A stretch of 16,675 nt of DNA from JAYWIG01 sp043789035 (lineage in GTDB: Bacteria; Pseudomonadota; Gammaproteobacteria; Burkholderiales; Burkholderiaceae_E). Below, one piece after another: positions 1 to 7,356 of the stretch. The stretch covers positions 1-16,675 of the forward strand of contig JAYWIG010000070.1 of assembly GCA_043789035.1 (NCBI GenBank), in the 5' to 3' direction. A program made the position numbers and the translations under genes. Numbering within the stretch: the stretch's first letter is position 1; each line of letters opens with the position of its first letter. The notes beneath the pieces were generated by a model. That model saw nothing but the letters and a program-made list of their open reading frames with translations. It made no database searches and was not told the DNA's origin.

Positions 1-935
1 GTGATCATTTCTAAGCGATTGATGAGAAATCGAATTTTCTCTTTGGAGTATTCGAGCGAACGAAATAGATCAAGAAGTCGCTTAGCATCTCTGACGAAAG
101 GAAGTGTTAGTTGTACGACCGGATAAATTTGATCTGATAAATCTAATGCCTTCACTGCCAAACCGTCTATTGAACGCCCCAAGTCCAGCACGATGAAGTC
201 AACATGGTTTCGACAAAAACGAAGTAGAGCCTCAATCTGTGCGGGCCGAATATCCGTCGCTTGGGTCGGGTCGCCTGGTGAGGCTAAAACACCGAAATTA
301 GGCAGCACGGATACAACGCTAGATTCGAGAAGTGCCGTATCAAGACGTTGTGAATCACGGCTTAAATCGGCAAGCGTTGCCGGCGGGCGTTTGTCGGATA
401 CAAAAAGTGCAGCGTCACCGAACTGTAGATTTAAGTCAATTAATAAGACTTTTGTCTTGCCGTCCTCTGCCAGTGCGTAAGCGAGATTGGAGGCTAGAAA
501 AGTTGCCCCGCTTCCACCCTTACAAGAAACGAAGGAAAGAATCTTACCTTGCTTTCTGGCGCCGATTTTTCGCTTCTGATCGATGCGAATAATCATCGCT
601 CGTAATTCTTTAGTGTCCAATGGGTAGTTAACTACCTCTTGCACGCCGGAACGCATTGCCTGCATTAGCATGTCTGGCGATTCACCTCGCAAACAGATTG
701 CTGTAATGACGCCAGGATAAAGCGGCATGAGCGACGCTATGCAATTCAACGTTTCAGTAGGCTCGATTCGGCAATCCGCAATCAGTAGATCGATATCGCC
801 TTTGTCGGGCAGCGTTGTTGCGTTTGCAAGATCGCCCTGCCATGAGGCTACGGAAGTAAGTAGTTCAAGGCCATGAATGGAAAGACGAACATTTTCGATA
901 AATGCCGCTTCGGAAGAAACAATTAAAACTCTCAA
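1..935 (-). CDS. cpaE: CpaE/TadZ-type pilus localisation ATPase (3' end outside window)
   Basis: The reading frame stays open for 311 codons to the left edge, so the C-terminus is missing. Residues 1-120 look like a CheY-type receiver domain, with an acidic residue at the usual phospho-acceptor place (IADCR, Asp54). A ParA/MinD-like ATPase follows, with the deviant Walker A motif KGGSGAT at 139-145 and the Walker A' stretch LLIDLNLQFGD around 164-174. In known Tad systems this protein sits at the inner membrane and positions the secretion machine at the pole. The start must be TTG: an in-frame TGA lies four codons upstream, with no ATG or GTG between. A weak GAGA lies upstream. It is the last gene seen in the tad operon, 29 bp after tadE. 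Family assignment is firm; its ATPase activity is inferred from the motifs. Confidence 0.93.
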   Translation of the reverse strand, partial: MRVLIVSSEAAFIENVRLSIHGLELLTSVASWQGDLANATTLPDKGDIDLLIADCRIEPTETLNCIASLMPLYPGVITAICLRGESPDMLMQAMRSGVQEVVNYPLDTKELRAMIIRIDQKRKIGARKQGKILSFVSCKGGSGATFLASNLAYALAEDGKTKVLLIDLNLQFGDAALFVSDKRPPATLADLSRDSQRLDTALLESSVVSVLPNFGVLASPGDPTQATDIRPAQIEALLRFCRNHVDFIVLDLGRSIDGLAVKALDLSDQIYPVVQLTLPFVRDAKRLLDLFRSLEYSKEKIRFLINRLEMI

Positions 936-964
936 GTTATTTTCTCATTAGGCGAATGGCGCCT

Positions 965-1405
965 TTATTGACAGATGGCATTGTTGGCGCTGTCAAGGCT
1001 TTCTGACGGAACCGAGGTGGTGGCTTTTGGTAAGGGAAAGGTTAGATTGACGAACGGTACCGAAAGTGGCACGCTGAAATTATTGATTTGAACAGTAACA
1101 GGGTCGCAATCAACGGCTGAACAGGTATTTAATGGATAACTAATGGTGATGTTTGCCGCTGTTAGGCCTATGTTTGATACATATTTCAACATCTTCCCTT
1201 TTACTACTGAAGTGTCCGCTTGCGCACAAACAGTGGCAACTCTCGCTCCATATCGAGTAGCTTCAATAAGGTTGGTGTAAAGGAACATCACCCGCCCAAA
1301 TTCCAACACCGCGAGTACTAGCGTCAAAAAAACAATTGAAGCTAATGCCAACTCAACCGTTAACGCTCCCGCTTGAAAAGATCTGCGACGAATATGTATT
1401 TTCAT
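965..1405 (-). CDS. tadE: TadE-like minor pseudopilin
   Basis: This 146-residue protein has the TadE layout: a basic N-terminus, a prepilin-peptidase site G13|ALTVE with the invariant Glu at +5 (Glu18), and one hydrophobic helix at about 14-38. A periplasmic domain follows. It would be cleaved by the CpaA-type peptidase encoded at 6171-6671 and act as a minor pseudopilin in Tad pilus assembly. Four cysteines in the mature part (VCAQ, NTCSAVDC and the penultimate residue) could form disulfides. The ATG overlaps the stop of the preceding gene by 4 bp (ATGA), which suggests translational coupling. Confidence 0.87.
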   Translation of the reverse strand: MKIHIRRRSFQAGALTVELALASIVFLTLVLAVLEFGRVMFLYTNLIEATRYGARVATVCAQADTSVVKGKMLKYVSNIGLTAANITISYPLNTCSAVDCDPVTVQINNFSVPLSVPFVNLTFPLPKATTSVPSESLDSANNAICQ

Positions 1406-1914
1406 AATACCTGCCGCATCGTGGTGCTAATCGGATCGAAGGTTACCGATAACAAGCGCGAGACACCCGGCACGAGTGGCACGAAAGTGTAACCAGTGAT
1501 TTGTACTTTCACTAAATTCACGTTGCCAGAAGCGCCCGCAGGTACATTAATGAATGTCTGACTCGGACAAGCGCTAGAGCTAACTCGATCACAAATCCCA
1601 ACCATGCTTGCGGTTAAGCCTGGAACCAGAGGCTGTGTACCTGAGGGTACTGGGTGGTAGCCGTAGATCACTCGATTGAGCGCATTGGCAGTTGGATAGT
1701 TCGACGCATCGGTCGGATCAAACCCAGAAAGATAACGCGCGCCGTCTCGCGTCGCTTTAACCAAGGTGTTGTACAAGTACATGGCCCGCGCATATTCGAA
1801 AACAGACAGGCTCATCATGATTAATGGGATTGAAACTAATGCTAATTCGACCGCGATAACGCCACGCGAGCGACGACGTGGAGTGGTAGCGGACTTGGTT
1901 GACCTGTTCATCAT
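1402..1914 (-). CDS. TadE/TadF-like minor pseudopilin
   Basis: This 170-residue protein is a second TadE-family pseudopilin. It has an Arg-rich leader, a cleavage site G18|VIAVE with Glu at +5 (Glu23), a hydrophobic helix at about 19-42, and a motif Y-A-R-A-M-Y-L-Y-N close to the one in the downstream TadE. By position it may be TadF, but the sequence does not separate TadE from TadF. The frame is open upstream to 2037, but that would bury about 40 codons in the tadG end. The tandem ATGs at 1914 and 1911, just after the tadG stop, are the likely start. There is no strong Shine-Dalgarno, so coupling to tadG is probable. Its end overlaps the tadE start by 4 bp. Confidence 0.86.
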   Translation of the reverse strand: MMNRSTKSATTPRRRSRGVIAVELALVSIPLIMMSLSVFEYARAMYLYNTLVKATRDGARYLSGFDPTDASNYPTANALNRVIYGYHPVPSGTQPLVPGLTASMVGICDRVSSSACPSQTFINVPAGASGNVNLVKVQITGYTFVPLVPGVSRLLSVTFDPISTTMRQVL

Positions 1915-1915
1915 A

Positions 1916-3208
1916 TTATTGGGCAAGCCCTGGGACTTTCGGTCCGCCAGCCGAAGGCCCTCCGGGCAGACCTGAAGTGACACATCCGGCACTAAGTGAC
2001 GTGGCGTTGCCGCGAAACTCAAGCCATTGGTCGTCATTAGGATTGAAAATTGGATTCAACATTAAAAAACAACCCCATCCCTTGATGGTTTGGTTGCCAC
2101 CACCTGCTAACGCTGTGCAATCAGCGAATGGCATAGTCACTAATCTGCGATCACTTCCTAACGCTTGGTGTGAAGGCGAAGCACCGGTACCATTGATATG
2201 GTTCCATCCACCAGGTTCGGAGAAATTGGTAATGTTTTGGAATGCGGCATTGCTCGCTCTACGAGATTGAAAATCGGCAAATGCTGCGGTCGGTGCCGTG
2301 GGTGATAAGGGGTATGAATATTGGGTAGTCGGTACAGCGACAGGTGGGTAATAAGGGTAACCGGTGAAGTCTGGCGTGCCTGATAAATTGTTTGGGTTTC
2401 CGCCCTTGTATGAACCAAAGCGCCCGTTATAGTCGGCAGCTAATGAGGCAATGGCCCCGTTTTGAGACGCTACTTGAGTGGCCGCATTCAAATTACATTG
2501 ACCAGTGCCTGATAAAAGTGTGCCCAAGGCGGGCACACCTGAGCTCGCTCCAGGGAAGCTAACCCAACGAAACGCACCGGTTGTTTGCCCAGACCCAGCA
2601 GCGATACGCCCTTTATACCATCTGCCAACGTCCATCCCAAAGTTCGGGCCGGTGTTAGTGATTGTGCATGCTGCAATTGGAAGGGCGCAATTAGATATCG
2701 AAGGTTGTAAATTAGCGACCGCCGCGGCTTGCACTGACTTGGCCGAAAATGTCGCTGGGCCTTCAATTAACCTCATGACCTTAAGTAAGATAGAGTTAAT
2801 TCCTGCCTCGTTAACCGTGCAACGCGCATATTTTTTGGCGAGTATCGCGGCATTGGTTGTAATGGCTGATCTCGTGCTGTACGTGCCGTCTAAAGTATCA
2901 CTGAAAGTAACCGAACTATTTGCGGTAACACTGACAGGCGTCGCTTGCAGCCCCACCAAATTGCGTGTTGCTGTTGCAATGGCCCAATCCTCTGCCACCT
3001 GCAATTGATTTGTACTAGCGCCAGTAAGGGCTGCGGATGCTGCCAGAGCACAGGCGTCCGAGGCGTTTTGCAATTCGGTTTTTGCAATGTAAAGCCGCCC
3101 TACGTCAAGCCCAAGACCGATGAACCCAAGCAAGAGAATCGACATGATCAAATAAGCAACGGCAATTGCACCTTGCTGATATTTGAAACGGAGAGTTTTA
3201 CCTAACAT
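1916..3208 (-). CDS. tadG: TadG-like Flp pilus assembly protein
   Basis: This is a 430-residue protein. Its N-terminus (G13-AIAVAYLIMSILLLGFIG, then GLDVGRLYIAKTELQNASD) matches the Tad N-terminal family (PF13400-type): one transmembrane helix followed by a motif ending in ACALAASAA. The rest is a Ser/Gly/Asn/Ala-rich periplasmic domain with scattered cysteines. No clear von Willebrand A domain (DxSxS) is visible, so it is a shorter TadG variant. Unlike the two TadE-type proteins, it has Ala rather than Glu at +5 after Gly13, so processing is doubtful. The start has a good AGAGG 8 nt upstream. The stop overlaps the start region of the next gene. Role in known systems: minor subunit or anchor of the pilus. 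Confidence 0.78.
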   Translation of the reverse strand: MLGKTLRFKYQQGAIAVAYLIMSILLLGFIGLGLDVGRLYIAKTELQNASDACALAASAALTGASTNQLQVAEDWAIATATRNLVGLQATPVSVTANSSVTFSDTLDGTYSTRSAITTNAAILAKKYARCTVNEAGINSILLKVMRLIEGPATFSAKSVQAAAVANLQPSISNCALPIAACTITNTGPNFGMDVGRWYKGRIAAGSGQTTGAFRWVSFPGASSGVPALGTLLSGTGQCNLNAATQVASQNGAIASLAADYNGRFGSYKGGNPNNLSGTPDFTGYPYYPPVAVPTTQYSYPLSPTAPTAAFADFQSRRASNAAFQNITNFSEPGGWNHINGTGASPSHQALGSDRRLVTMPFADCTALAGGGNQTIKGWGCFLMLNPIFNPNDDQWLEFRGNATSLSAGCVTSGLPGGPSAGGPKVPGLAQ

Positions 3209-3241
3209 TTTCGATACCTCTTTATGCCGATCAACTAAGAT

Positions 3242-3535
3242 TTATCTAGAGTCTCCTCCACCACCACCGATCCCGATAGTGAAAGAGTTAGTGTTCCGAG
3301 GTGGTTCCCCAAACGATTTTTGATATCGCTCTAGCGTTTGTCTCGCCGCCTTGCCGTCTATGCCGTCTGGCATTTTGTCTTTGTTCTTTACTGAAGCGTC
3401 TGGATTGCGAGTTTGTTGCGCGACGATTGTTCTTGTTTCGCTTCCGAAGTCTTTCGTAAAGCTAGGTGTTGTACTGGCACAGGCGCTTAAGCAAAGAATG
3501 ACTGACGCCATGCCAAGTTTGTGTAGTGGGCTCAT
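3242..3535 (-). CDS. Small lipoprotein of the tad operon, unknown role
   Basis: This is a 97-residue protein with a lipoprotein signal peptide and a lipobox LSAC (Cys19). The mature part is polar (QQTRNPDAS, KMPDGIDGKAARQTLERYQ) and ends in a Gly-rich tail. The start is well supported by AAGGA 7 nt upstream. It sits between the secretin gene and tadG, where other Tad loci carry cpaD, rcpB or another small lipoprotein. It is much shorter than typical CpaD, and I recognise no domain. A role as a secretin-associated lipoprotein (pilotin-like) is an inference from position and lipidation only. Confidence 0.78.
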   Translation of the reverse strand: MSPLHKLGMASVILCLSACASTTPSFTKDFGSETRTIVAQQTRNPDASVKNKDKMPDGIDGKAARQTLERYQKSFGEPPRNTNSFTIGIGGGGGDSR

Positions 3536-3546
3536 AGTTGCTTTCC

Positions 3547-5211
3547 TTACTTAATCTGAATGCCAGGCGAAGGCGAGTTGTTAGGCGGCAACCCTGGGTT
3601 GTCTAATCGACCATCAATCAACACACCTTGTCGAGTGGCTTCGCCCACTCTGTCGGTAGGTAACCTGTAGTCAGGCGGCAGTGGCTTCACTAGCCTTGGA
3701 GTCACAATAAAGACGAGTTCAGTTTTTTCTTCTTGAAAGTCAGTGCTGCGAAATAGCGCACCGAGAATTGGGATTTCACCCAGCACTGGCAACGCTTTAA
3801 TGTTGGAATTCTGAGTACTCTTTATCAAGCCGCCAATTGCAAAGCTTTGGCCATCAAAAAGTTGCACCGTGGTTGAAGCTCGGCGTGTTGTAATTAACGG
3901 CAAAATTGAGGTTCCCGAGCTGGAGGCTAAGGAAATACCAACTCCATCGCGAGACAGTTCTGAAACTTCAGGTGAGACCCTGAGATTAATTCGCCCGTCA
4001 GACAGAACAGTTGGAGTGAACTTTAAACCAACTCCAAATTCTTTTTCCTCTAACGAAACGACGGCACCATTTAAATTGCTTGTTTGAGAAACTGGGATCA
4101 ATATTTTTCCGCCCGCGAGAAAGCTGCCTTCTTGGCCACTAATGGCCATCACGTTAGGTTCGGCGAGAATTCGAATTAAACCGTCTTTCTTTTGCGCTTC
4201 GAGAAGTACATTGTTAGTAATGTTTTTCGCAGCACCAATAACAGTTCCAGTTGTACCCGTTAAGAAATTACTCAGCAATTGATAAGACCATGAGCCGTTA
4301 GTTCTAGTACCACCAAAACTTGCACCTAGCTTGTCCAATACTGTCTTTGCAACTTCAGCAACTTTTACTTCAAGCATCACCTGTTGTGACGCCGTTACTG
4401 ATAACAAATTAACAATTCGTACTGACAACGGAACTACGCCGCTCACTGCCGTTTGGTTGCCTGCACCCGTAGCGGCGCCACCGCCTCCAGTGCCGCTCAT
4501 TCCTTGCTGGTAAGCGGCGCGCATATAAGCGTTGGCGATAGAAACTACCTGATCTAAAACCACCGCATCAGCGACCGTACCACTCAAAACAACACTATCA
4601 GCTGCAGCGGTAATGCGAATGTCTTTTTCGTTAGGCATCAACTCGGTAAGTTTTGCCCGAATTGATTCGATATCAATTGAAACAACGATCTCTAAAACCG
4701 TACAGCGGCCACTTACACCCTGCAAAATTGCATTGGTTGAGCCAACGCGCCCAGCAACTAAGTACATCACTTGCGGTGAGACCATTCTTCCGTCGACTAC
4801 TGCCGGGTCACCTAACGTGCGGCGAGTGATGGCTTCAGGCAAATTGATTAAGGTTGCTTTGCCTGCACTCAATCGAATTCTTGTTGGTTCCGGCAGGCCG
4901 CTAGGGCAAGAAGGCCCATTGTCCGCTGCTATTGTTGACGAGGCTTGGGCGGCCGCACTTGGGGCGGGTGGCGGAGCTGCCATGACTGGTGCAGCGAGAG
5001 AAGGCAACGCCGGTGCCGAAGGGACCGGCGTTACAACCCGCTTAGGAGTACCTTTGGTGATTGCGGCGGCATTGCCTCGCAGAATCGCCGATTCGGCAGC
5101 AACTTGAGCGAAGGAAAGGCCCGGGGCTATCATCAAAGCTGCGAAGGTGAGGCAAAAAACACCGCTGAGAAGTTGCAATTTAGGTTTCATTATTTGTATA
5201 GAGCCCATCAT
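3547..5211 (-). CDS. cpaC: CpaC/RcpA outer-membrane secretin
   Basis: This protein forms the outer-membrane channel for the Flp pilus. With the start at 5211 it has 554 residues. There is a signal peptide (about 1-35, ending LSFA), an Ala/Pro-rich linker, an N-terminal secretin-associated domain (about 110-178), a BON-like domain (about 180-230), and a Gly-rich loop (238-252). The secretin core runs from about 275 to 512. Typical motifs include QQVMLEVKVAEV, AISGQEGSFLAGGKILIPV, LPVLGEIPILGALFRS and ELVFIVTPRLVKP. The frame opens at 5235, but the ATG at 5211 has AGGA at 5220-5217 and a 4-bp ATGA overlap with the cpaB stop, so I prefer it. Confidence 0.95.
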   Translation of the reverse strand: MMGSIQIMKPKLQLLSGVFCLTFAALMIAPGLSFAQVAAESAILRGNAAAITKGTPKRVVTPVPSAPALPSLAAPVMAAPPPAPSAAAQASSTIAADNGPSCPSGLPEPTRIRLSAGKATLINLPEAITRRTLGDPAVVDGRMVSPQVMYLVAGRVGSTNAILQGVSGRCTVLEIVVSIDIESIRAKLTELMPNEKDIRITAAADSVVLSGTVADAVVLDQVVSIANAYMRAAYQQGMSGTGGGGAATGAGNQTAVSGVVPLSVRIVNLLSVTASQQVMLEVKVAEVAKTVLDKLGASFGGTRTNGSWSYQLLSNFLTGTTGTVIGAAKNITNNVLLEAQKKDGLIRILAEPNVMAISGQEGSFLAGGKILIPVSQTSNLNGAVVSLEEKEFGVGLKFTPTVLSDGRINLRVSPEVSELSRDGVGISLASSSGTSILPLITTRRASTTVQLFDGQSFAIGGLIKSTQNSNIKALPVLGEIPILGALFRSTDFQEEKTELVFIVTPRLVKPLPPDYRLPTDRVGEATRQGVLIDGRLDNPGLPPNNSPSPGIQIK

Positions 5212-6116
5212 AGATTTCCTGCCGGTGTAAAGCATTCTGAAAGCCTTTGTCCACCTACTAGTGCATCAACGCAGACAGCCTTTGGTTTGGGTGCAGGGGC
5301 AGGCGGCGCTGCCGCTTGAACGACTATTGGTGCTGGTCTTGGGGGCGCTGGAGGTGCAACCGCACGAGGAGGTTCCGCCTTTGGAGGTTCCGGCCGTTTG
5401 TAAGGGGTTAAACCCAACAGCGAATCTTTGGTGGCACCAGAACCTTGCGAACCTTTAACATCTATTTGGTTTCTCAATACCAACGATAAAGTGCCAACAC
5501 TTCTTGCAAGATCGATTTTTTCTGCGTCCATCGGGGAGACCTCTAGCGTAACCGCATTGACCACTTTCGGTTTTGTGTCATCTCTACCTGCTTCTTGCCC
5601 CACTGCAAGTACTAATATTTTTTCCAGAACTATCTTTGAGACAACTCGTTCTTCTTGCCCAGTTCTCTGGTTTGCCTCTTCTTTGGTATTGACGATGACA
5701 TCGACAAAATTCCCTGGTAATGCATAACCTGCGACACCGATCACATCATTCACCCTGACTGTGATAGCACGTTGCCCTTCGGAAATAACTGCTGAAAGCC
5801 CGCCTTTAGAACCTACCGGAGCGAGGCGCGCCTCAAGCATAGGTTCATCACGCTGAATAGCAATCTTGGTTACCCTGCCATCAAGTTCTTCAATAGTAGG
5901 AAAGGCTCCGGTTGGGAGGTTTCCTGTGGGCCATTCGATCAGCCGAACTTGATCTTTCGAAATGCGCTGCCCAACATTCATGTCGACTGTTGCGACAGCT
6001 AATTTTGCAGTGCTGACGTTCGATTGTTGCATCATGAGCCTAGCAGCCATAAAGGCCGCTGCCAAACCCAATATCAAAGCAATACCGACCATCACTAGGC
6101 CCCGTAGACTTCGCAT
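5208..6116 (-). CDS. cpaB: CpaB/RcpC pilus assembly protein
   Basis: This 302-residue inner-membrane-anchored periplasmic protein has one N-terminal helix (about 7-26), a SAF domain (about 37-100, with KLAVATVDMNVGQRIS), and the RcpC/CpaB core (about 105-222, with ITVRVNDVIGVAGYALPGNFVDV). A long Pro/Ala-rich segment (about 241-280) follows, then a short tail with two cysteines. In known Tad systems it works with the secretin, and its SAF domain may contact peptidoglycan. A GTG at 6128 is an alternative start, but the ATG at 6116 has GGAG at 6126-6123 with 6-nt spacing. The end overlaps cpaC by 4 bp. Confidence 0.93.
   Translation of the reverse strand: MRSLRGLVMVGIALILGLAAAFMAARLMMQQSNVSTAKLAVATVDMNVGQRISKDQVRLIEWPTGNLPTGAFPTIEELDGRVTKIAIQRDEPMLEARLAPVGSKGGLSAVISEGQRAITVRVNDVIGVAGYALPGNFVDVIVNTKEEANQRTGQEERVVSKIVLEKILVLAVGQEAGRDDTKPKVVNAVTLEVSPMDAEKIDLARSVGTLSLVLRNQIDVKGSQGSGATKDSLLGLTPYKRPEPPKAEPPRAVAPPAPPRPAPIVVQAAAPPAPAPKPKAVCVDALVGGQRLSECFTPAGNL
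5217..5220 (-). promoter_or_regulatory. Shine-Dalgarno of cpaC
   Basis: AGGA lies 5 nt before the ATG at 5211. It favours that start over the upstream ATG at 5235 and sits inside the end of cpaB, which fits coupled translation. Confidence 0.6.
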
Positions 6117-6122
6117 TTTTTT

Positions 6123-6126
6123 CTCC
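6123..6126 (-). promoter_or_regulatory. Shine-Dalgarno of cpaB
   Basis: GGAG lies 6 nt before the ATG at 6116. It overlaps the alternative GTG at 6128 and so argues for the ATG start. Confidence 0.6.
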
Positions 6127-6170
6127 ACTTACCTATCGTTTTTGCGCCGACAAAGGTTAGCGCAACTGAA

Positions 6171-6671
6171 TTAAACCTTTGAATAAACTGACCCTATAGT
6201 TCCAAACAAAATTGCCCATGAATAAGGAAGTCGGGTCGTCGATTTAGGAGCTTGCATAATTCGCTCGGGATTTTTCATTCCGTTGAGGGTGGACTTTAAT
6301 CGACCATGAATTAGCAACACAATGACTGCGAGTAAACCTCCTGCCATCATCGTAAAAAGAACTGCAAGTAAAGCGCCCGCTGGGCCTAAAAAGGCTCCAA
6401 CAGCGGCCATTAGTTTTACGTCGCCTGCGCCCAAAAGTCGCATAGCAAAAAACGGTATTAATATGGCAAGACCTACAAGGGCGCCAAAGAGACTTTGTTT
6501 GAGGCCGTCGATACCAAACGCATACGTGTTTAAACAAACGGCGCATATCAGACCAACTACAACTAGCTGGTTTGGAATTCTTCTTGTTCGCTGGTCACAC
6601 CAAACGGCAACACAAAGCAGCCCGAACAACACCAGGTTGAAGTTTGCGAACACCGGGCCAAAAGTTTTCAT
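6171..6671 (-). CDS. cpaA: CpaA/TadV prepilin peptidase (A24 family)
   Basis: This 166-residue polytopic inner-membrane aspartic protease cleaves Flp prepilins and TadE-type pseudopilins after Gly. Both catalytic aspartates are visible: Asp26 in WCDQRTRRIPN and Asp84 in the GAGD motif (LLGAGDVKLMAA). The length is typical of the short TadV/CpaA class, which lacks the N-terminal methyltransferase domain of PilD. It lies 16 bp after flp3 and 54 bp before cpaB, so it is in the same operon. Only a weak GAGA precedes the ATG. Confidence 0.94.
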   Translation of the reverse strand: MKTFGPVFANFNLVLFGLLCVAVWCDQRTRRIPNQLVVVGLICAVCLNTYAFGIDGLKQSLFGALVGLAILIPFFAMRLLGAGDVKLMAAVGAFLGPAGALLAVLFTMMAGGLLAVIVLLIHGRLKSTLNGMKNPERIMQAPKSTTRLPYSWAILFGTIGSVYSKV

Positions 6672-6687
6672 TTAAATTTCTCAAGTC

Positions 6688-6882
6688 TCAATTCGCGGCT
6701 GAAGAAATCATGTTCGACACGGAATTAGTAGTGAGATTGAAAATCACCTTGATATCGAATGGAAAGGTCATTGCAAAGATGGCAAACGCTACCACTGCTA
6801 CCAATATTGCGTATTCAACCGCAGCCGCACCGTCTTCTTCACGAAGAAATTTGCAAAGATATGGGTTAACTAATTCGTACAC
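6688..6882 (-). CDS. flp: Divergent Flp-type pilin (third in the array)
   Basis: This 64-residue prepilin has the processing motif EEDG18|AAAVEY, with Glu23 at +5 and Tyr at +6, followed by a hydrophobic helix. The mature part differs from the other two pilins after about residue 31: it has FAMTFPFDIKVIFNLTTN in place of the FAAVKLFNLN-type segment, and it carries Cys10 in the leader. The start is GTG, with GGAG at 6894-6891 (8-nt spacing). It may be a minor or specialised pilin (inference). Confidence 0.87.
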   Translation of the reverse strand: MYELVNPYLCKFLREEDGAAAVEYAILVAVVAFAIFAMTFPFDIKVIFNLTTNSVSNMISSAAN

Positions 6883-6890
6883 TTCGCACT

Positions 6891-6894
6891 CTCC
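6891..6894 (-). promoter_or_regulatory. Shine-Dalgarno of flp3 (GTG start)
   Basis: GGAG lies 8 nt before the GTG at 6882. It supports this non-ATG start; no in-frame ATG lies between it and the cleavage motif. Confidence 0.55.
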
Positions 6895-6966
6895 AACCCC
6901 GAATTAATTGGGATTCAAAAACAATCGTCGGTTTATCTCATAAGCTCACGATTAGCGTCTGAAAAC

Positions 6967-7000
6967 GTCGTTGTGGAGAATTTTTGCCCCCCACAACGAC
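6967..7000 (-). terminator. Strong hairpin between flp2 and flp3
   Basis: There is a perfect 10-bp inverted repeat (GTCGTTGTGG at 6967-6976, its complement at 6991-7000) with a 14-nt loop, starting 15 nt after the flp2 stop. On the minus strand the stem is followed only by GTTTTC, so termination would be partial. It could be an attenuator, or a 3' stabilising hairpin after mRNA processing. Either would raise pilin transcript over the downstream assembly genes. Confidence 0.55.
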
Positions 7001-7014
7001 CGACCGCGCATCAA

Positions 7015-7206
7015 CTAGTTCGTCGCATTGGTAACAATGTTACCTACCGAGTTACTCACCTGACCGAAGATGCTGTTCAGGTTGAACAATTTCACCGCAG
7101 CAAATACCGCAGCTGCAATAACCGCCACCAAAATTGCATATTCAACGGCGGCCGCGCCGTCTTCTTCAGTTGCAAACCGTTTTAAAACACTGATATCTAA
7201 AGCCAT
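7015..7206 (-). CDS. flp: Flp-type major pilin (second in the array)
   Basis: This 63-residue prepilin has the leader MALDISVLKRFATEEDG, cleavage after Gly17, and mature AAAVEYAILVAVIAAAV with Glu22 at +5 and Tyr at +6. Residues 14-63 differ from the first pilin at only three places (45, 49, 55), so the two are a recent tandem duplication. The C-terminus is rich in Ser, Thr and Asn (VSNSVGNIVTNATN), as in pilins reported to be modified. The start is well supported by AGGAG 7 nt upstream. Confidence 0.94.
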   Translation of the reverse strand: MALDISVLKRFATEEDGAAAVEYAILVAVIAAAVFAAVKLFNLNSIFGQVSNSVGNIVTNATN

Positions 7207-7320
7207 TTGGACACTCCTAGAAAATTAATGGACACACACAAAGAAACACTAATCAAATCTCGCGATTAAGCACTCTCAAGAGTTTTTTACTGTTGTAACC
7301 AATAGTAAACCGCATGCTAT

Positions 7321-7348
7321 AAAAAAAACATCCTCAATATTGATGAGG
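7321..7348 (-). terminator. Intrinsic terminator/attenuator after flp1
   Basis: On the minus strand, 8 nt after the flp1 stop, CCTCA (7348-7344) pairs with TGAGG (7336-7332) around a 7-nt loop. A short ATG and eight T (7328-7321) follow. The short stem and long T run suggest a leaky terminator, which would make flp1 the most abundant transcript of the operon. Confidence 0.5.
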
Positions 7349-7356
7349 GCACAAAG

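Noticed and set aside
1915..2037. Longer start for the second TadE/F-like gene
   Set aside because: The extra 41 codons lie within tadG, have no leader-like character and would push the Arg-rich leader far inside.
2505..3008. 167-codon plus-strand open frame opposite tadG
   Set aside because: It is antisense to tadG with no Shine-Dalgarno or family match; a shadow frame.
4613..5107. 164-codon plus-strand open frame opposite cpaC
   Set aside because: It is antisense to a clear secretin, with no recognisable domain; the composition is that of a shadow frame.
5212..5235. Upstream ATG start for cpaC
   Set aside because: It lacks a Shine-Dalgarno, whereas the ATG at 5211 has AGGA and an ATGA overlap with cpaB.
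7273..7288. CTCT-CA-AGAG followed by six T on the plus strand
   Set aside because: The stem is 4 bp with a 2-nt loop, and no plus-strand gene lies upstream; the real transcript here is on the minus strand.
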